64,000 nt of DNA from VRUE01 sp963699225. Lineage in GTDB: Bacteria; Actinomycetota; Thermoleophilia; Solirubrobacterales; 70-9. The first letter of the stretch is position 1. Each line of letters opens with the position of its first letter. Below are positions 61,131-64,000 of the stretch, piece by piece. The DNA lies in contig OY969423.1 in assembly GCA_963699225.1 (NCBI GenBank), positions 1,116,001 through 1,180,000 on the forward strand, given 5' to 3'. Below the pieces are notes generated by a model, which had not been told where the DNA came from, made no database searches, and worked only from the letters and a program-made list of their open reading frames with translations. A program made the translations under genes and the position numbers.

Positions 61131-62311
61131 TGCCCTGCCAGGACCCCGAGGGCGCGTTCGAGCGCCTCATCGCGACCAGGGGTGCTCAGGTTGTCACTGG
61201 CCTTTACGTCGGGATGGATGCCGTGGCTCTTGGCCAGGTTGACGCCGTCGGGGGTGAAGTACTCGCCGATCGTCAGCTTCAGCGCGCCTCCGTTGGAGAG
61301 GCCGATCTCCTGCTGGAAGACACCCTTGCCGTAAGAACGAGTGCCGACGACCTTGGCGTCGGCGTCATCGGCCAGCGCCGCGGTGAGGATCTCCGCCGCC
61401 GAGGCGGTGTTGCGGTCGATCAGGACGACCATCGGCAGCTTCGGCAGGTTGTCGCCGACGGTCTTGTAGACGGCGTGGCCCTGGGTGCGCGAGTCGGTCG
61501 TCACCACGACTTCGTCGTCGGGCAGGAAGACGCTGGCGCTGAGCACCGCCTCCTCGAGCAGGCCGCCGCCGTTGCCGCGCAGGTCGAGCACGATCCCTTC
61601 GGCCCCTTCTTTCTGCACTTTTTCCACTGCTTCTCGCAGCAGCGCGTGCACGCCTTCGCTGAAGGAGACCATGCCGACGTAGCCGATCTTGCGCCCGTCG
61701 ACTTCCTTGATCTTGCTGGTCACCACGGGCAGGGCGATCTGGGCTCGGGTGACCTCTAGCTCGTCGACCTTGCCGCTCCCCTTGGACTTGACCCCAATCG
61801 TCACCTGCGAGCCTTCCGGACCCTTGATCTTGCCGGTCGAGACTTCGCTGTTCTCGCCGGCGATCGAGTCGCCGTTGACCGAGACGATCGTGTCGCCGGG
61901 CTTGATCCCGGCTTCCTTCGCTGGCGATTTCGGGAAGACGCTGTTGACCCGCAGGCCGGCTTTGACTTCGGAAACGGTCAGGCCGATGCCGGAGAAGTGC
62001 CCGGAGATCTCCTCGTTGAAGCGATCCAGGGCTTCCGGGGAGAAGTAGTCGGAGAAGCGATCGTGGTGGCGGCGGCGCAGCTCGCGGACCATGCCCTGCA
62101 GTGAGGAGTTGGTCAGCTCGGTCGAGCCGACCGAGCGGAAGTAGTTGTCCTCGATCAGTTCGGTCGCTTCAAGGTTGAGCCCGGCGGAGTCGTCGACGAA
62201 GCGGTCGCGGACGAATTCGGGCAGCTTGCCGGGGTGACCGCCGAGCCAGATCCCGGCGCAGAGAACGACGATCAGGGCGGCCACCAGGGCCGCGAGCTTC
62301 GCCGCGCTCAC
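61127..62311 (-). CDS. S41 C-terminal processing peptidase
   Basis: A membrane-anchored serine protease: hydrophobic anchor (LAALVAALIVVLCAGIWLGG), PDZ domain (GIGLTVSEVKAGLRVNSVFPKSPA), and S41 core with LDLRGNGGG, catalytic Ser in DRNTASAAEIL and Lys in GTRSYGKGVFQ. GTG 62311 gives 394 residues; an ATG at 62368 would add 19 residues, but part of that sequence lies in a strong hairpin. CtpA-like proteases trim or degrade envelope proteins. Confidence 0.93.
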   Translation of the reverse strand: MSAAKLAALVAALIVVLCAGIWLGGHPGKLPEFVRDRFVDDSAGLNLEATELIEDNYFRSVGSTELTNSSLQGMVRELRRRHHDRFSDYFSPEALDRFNEEISGHFSGIGLTVSEVKAGLRVNSVFPKSPAKEAGIKPGDTIVSVNGDSIAGENSEVSTGKIKGPEGSQVTIGVKSKGSGKVDELEVTRAQIALPVVTSKIKEVDGRKIGYVGMVSFSEGVHALLREAVEKVQKEGAEGIVLDLRGNGGGLLEEAVLSASVFLPDDEVVVTTDSRTQGHAVYKTVGDNLPKLPMVVLIDRNTASAAEILTAALADDADAKVVGTRSYGKGVFQQEIGLSNGGALKLTIGEYFTPDGVNLAKSHGIHPDVKASDNLSTPGRDEALERALGVLAGQ

Positions 62312-62340
62312 GCGGCGCTCAGATGAGTGGCTTCCAATTG

Positions 62341-62412
62341 CCGTGCCCGCGGGGGCACGGCTGGCCAAGCTGGGCGGCGCACGCGGCCGCTGCGCGTAGC
62401 AGGGCTACGCGC
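62341..62412 (-). other. Two hairpins in the ftsX-ctpA gap
   Basis: CCGTGCCC/GGGCACGG (62341-62360, 4-base loop) and GCGCGTAG/CTACGCGC (62392-62412, 5-base loop) are perfect 8-bp stems between ftsX and ctpA. They may terminate or attenuate the ftsEX transcript or protect the ctpA message. The first stem overlaps codons of the longest possible ctpA start. Confidence 0.5.
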
Positions 62413-62483
62413 GAGGACGTGGGCGCCGATCCAGCGCAGCGCCGGACGTGTCATCCGTGGGTGCGTCAATTTGAGCCACTCAT

Positions 62484-63401
62484 CTACACCTTCAGGAAGC
62501 GGCGCAGGGTGACGCCGGAGCCAACCGCGGAGACCAGCACCGAGGCGGCGAAGAGGATCGCCACCAGGGCGGGAAAGGAGAGGGTGCTGTTGTTCTGCGC
62601 CGCGAGGAAGGAGAAGGTGTCGCTCAGCGGGTCGACGATCGTGATCTTGCCCAGCCACAGGATAAGTATGGCGATCAGGCCACCGGCGAAGCCGACCACG
62701 ACGCCCTCGATCATGAAGGGCCAGCGGATGAACCAGCGGGTCGCGCCGACCAGTCGCATCACCTCAACCTCGCGGCGGCGGGTGTAGATCGAGAGCCGGA
62801 TCGTGTTGCCGACCAGCATCAACGAGGCAAGGATCAGGAGTGCCGTGATCACGGTCAGGACGATCTTCAGTGCGCTGGTCACCTGCTCGATCTGCTGGGA
62901 CTCCTGCTGGCGGTCGAAGACGTCCTGGATGATCGGCGAGATCGGCTGCGGCTTGCCGTTCGGGCCCGGCGGCGTGACCGCGGCGCGGACCGCGTCGAGG
63001 TTGCTCGCGTCATCGGCCTTGATCTGGAAGTTGGCGGGAAGCGGGTTGTCGTGCAGCTGGGCGAGTAGGTCTTCGCTCTTGCTCTTGCCGAGGTCCTTTT
63101 CGAGTTCGGCCAGGGCTTTGCCCTTGCTGACGAAGGCGACCGAGGCGACGTGCGGGATCGCTTCCAGCTTGCCTTGCAGGGCCGAGATTTCGCCCTGGGT
63201 GGCGTCGTCGTAGAGCGCCACTCGGAACTCGAGGCTTTCGCGCACCGATTCGCTCTTCGCCTGCGTGGTCTGGAAGACCGGGATCAGCACGCCGAGCAGG
63301 ATCACGGTGGTGACCGTGGTGACGATCGCCGCCATGCTCGGGGCGCCGTTGCGGCGCAGGGCGCGGAACGCCTCCTGGGTGAAGAAGAAGAATCGGGACA
63401 T
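62484..63401 (-). CDS. ftsX: Cell division protein FtsX
   Basis: 305 residues with the FtsX layout: N-terminal helix (MAAIVTTVTTVILLGVLIPV), a large extracellular loop of about 130 residues, then three membrane helices including VLTVITALLILASLMLVGNTI and the conserved RRREVEVMRLVGATRWFIRWPF. With FtsE it controls peptidoglycan hydrolases at the septum. Its ATG directly follows the ftsE stop. Confidence 0.95.
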   Translation of the reverse strand: MSRFFFFTQEAFRALRRNGAPSMAAIVTTVTTVILLGVLIPVFQTTQAKSESVRESLEFRVALYDDATQGEISALQGKLEAIPHVASVAFVSKGKALAELEKDLGKSKSEDLLAQLHDNPLPANFQIKADDASNLDAVRAAVTPPGPNGKPQPISPIIQDVFDRQQESQQIEQVTSALKIVLTVITALLILASLMLVGNTIRLSIYTRRREVEVMRLVGATRWFIRWPFMIEGVVVGFAGGLIAILILWLGKITIVDPLSDTFSFLAAQNNSTLSFPALVAILFAASVLVSAVGSGVTLRRFLKV

Positions 63402-64000
63402 CTAGATCAGCGCGTCGTGTCCGTTGGTCTGGCCCTCGGGGGCGACGCCCATCTCGGCCCGCATGCGCACGCCGAACTCGGTCGTCGACTCCTCGGTGTA
63501 GCCGCCGCTGACCTCGTCGCGGACGACACGGCCCTCATACAGCTCGATCACGCGGCGGCGCATGTTGTCGACCATCTCGCGGTCGTGGGTGACGACGACG
63601 ACTGTCGTGCCGGTCTTGTTGATCCGGTAGAGCAGCTGCATCACGCCGATCGAGGTGACCGGGTCGAGGTTGCCGCTGGGCTCGTCGGCGAGCAGCAGCG
63701 GCGGGTGGTTGACGAAGGCGCGGGCGATCGAGACGCGCTGCTGCTCACCGCCGGAGAGTTGGTCGGGATAGCTGCGCAGCTTGGTCGAGAGGCCGACTAG
63801 GCGCAGCGTCTCCGGGACCTGAGCGCGGATCTGGCTGCGCGAGGCGCCGATCACCTGCAGCGCGTAGGCGACGTTGTCGTAGACGGTGCGGTCGGGCAGC
63901 AGCTTGAAGTCCTGGAAGACGGTGCCGATGTTGCGACGCAGCTGCGGGATCTTCTTCTGGGGCAGGGCGCCGATGTCACGGCCGGCGATGCGGACGGTGC
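63402..64000 (-). CDS. ftsE: Cell division ATP-binding protein FtsE (5' end beyond window)
   Basis: The last 199 or so residues are visible. They include IGTVFQDFKLLPDRTVYDNVAYAL (Q-loop region, FtsE-typical), signature LSGGEQQRVSIARAF and LLADEPSGNLDP (Walker B). Walker A lies past base 64000. A C-terminal tail of about 40 residues (VSGGYTEESTTEFGVRM) extends the core. It is cotranscribed with ftsX. Confidence 0.95.
   Translation of the reverse strand, partial: TVRIAGRDIGALPQKKIPQLRRNIGTVFQDFKLLPDRTVYDNVAYALQVIGASRSQIRAQVPETLRLVGLSTKLRSYPDQLSGGEQQRVSIARAFVNHPPLLLADEPSGNLDPVTSIGVMQLLYRINKTGTTVVVVTHDREMVDNMRRRVIELYEGRVVRDEVSGGYTEESTTEFGVRMRAEMGVAPEGQTNGHDALI

Overview
This is a gene-dense, high-GC window (mostly about 65-70% by eye). 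It reads like a chromosome segment of an actinobacterium, most plausibly class Thermoleophilia (Solirubrobacterales-like). The grounds are the GC content, an Rpf-type lysozyme-fold protein, TadE/TadG-type genes, Ser/Thr kinase, cupredoxin and RTX secreted proteins, and a tmRNA whose tag ends in EFALAA. This placement is inferred; no rRNA is present to confirm it. No CRISPR array, rRNA operon, ordinary tRNA or replication origin was seen.

Layout: (1) 1-14131 is a housekeeping block. It has a truncated Ser/Thr kinase, tgt, the glycolytic operon gap-pgk-tpiA-gpmI, a VOC protein, a DrrAB-like ABC exporter, rapZ and uvrC on the minus strand. Enoyl-CoA hydratase, a cupredoxin lipoprotein, an SRPBCC protein and a GNAT acetyltransferase follow on the plus strand. 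yvcK and whiA, normally found between rapZ and gap, are absent here, and a 21-bp perfect inverted repeat lies at that position. (2) 14143-29813 is the accessory zone. It holds an IS481-like element with a frameshifted transposase, an RTX protein, a cupin, and a lower-GC island carrying a 1109-residue trypsin-like exoprotein flanked by partial duplications of its two neighbour genes. Two VapBC-type toxin-antitoxin pairs, a remnant Tad-pilus cluster and a TadG-VanY-transglycosylase fusion complete it.

(3) 30073-45749 is a continuous phosphate and polyphosphate supercluster on the minus strand: Pit permease with DUF47 partner, Ppk1, a PHP-glycosyltransferase fusion, two CHAD proteins, Ppx, PhoU, PstBACS, a receiver-less winged-helix protein and a full response regulator. 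Three 4-unit arrays of hexamers spaced exactly 11 bp apart (PHO-box-like) precede pstS, the winged-helix gene and the PHP-glycosyltransferase/ppk operon. This suggests one PhoP-type circuit governs uptake, storage and possibly lipid or glycan remodelling. No sensor kinase is in the window.

(4) 46005-54827 has mixed genes: uppP, an HD-domain protein, an Rpf-like protein, purU (with no canonical start codon in frame), a cytochrome P450, an ABC-F ATPase, OsmC, an MBL-fold hydrolase and two tiny membrane proteins. (5) 54817-64000 is the trans-translation and division module: DUF1697, ssrA (tmRNA), an FAD disulfide oxidoreductase divergent from it, a membrane-anchored helix-hairpin-helix protein, smpB, an RNB ribonuclease, ctpA, ftsX and the 3' part of ftsE, which runs off the end.
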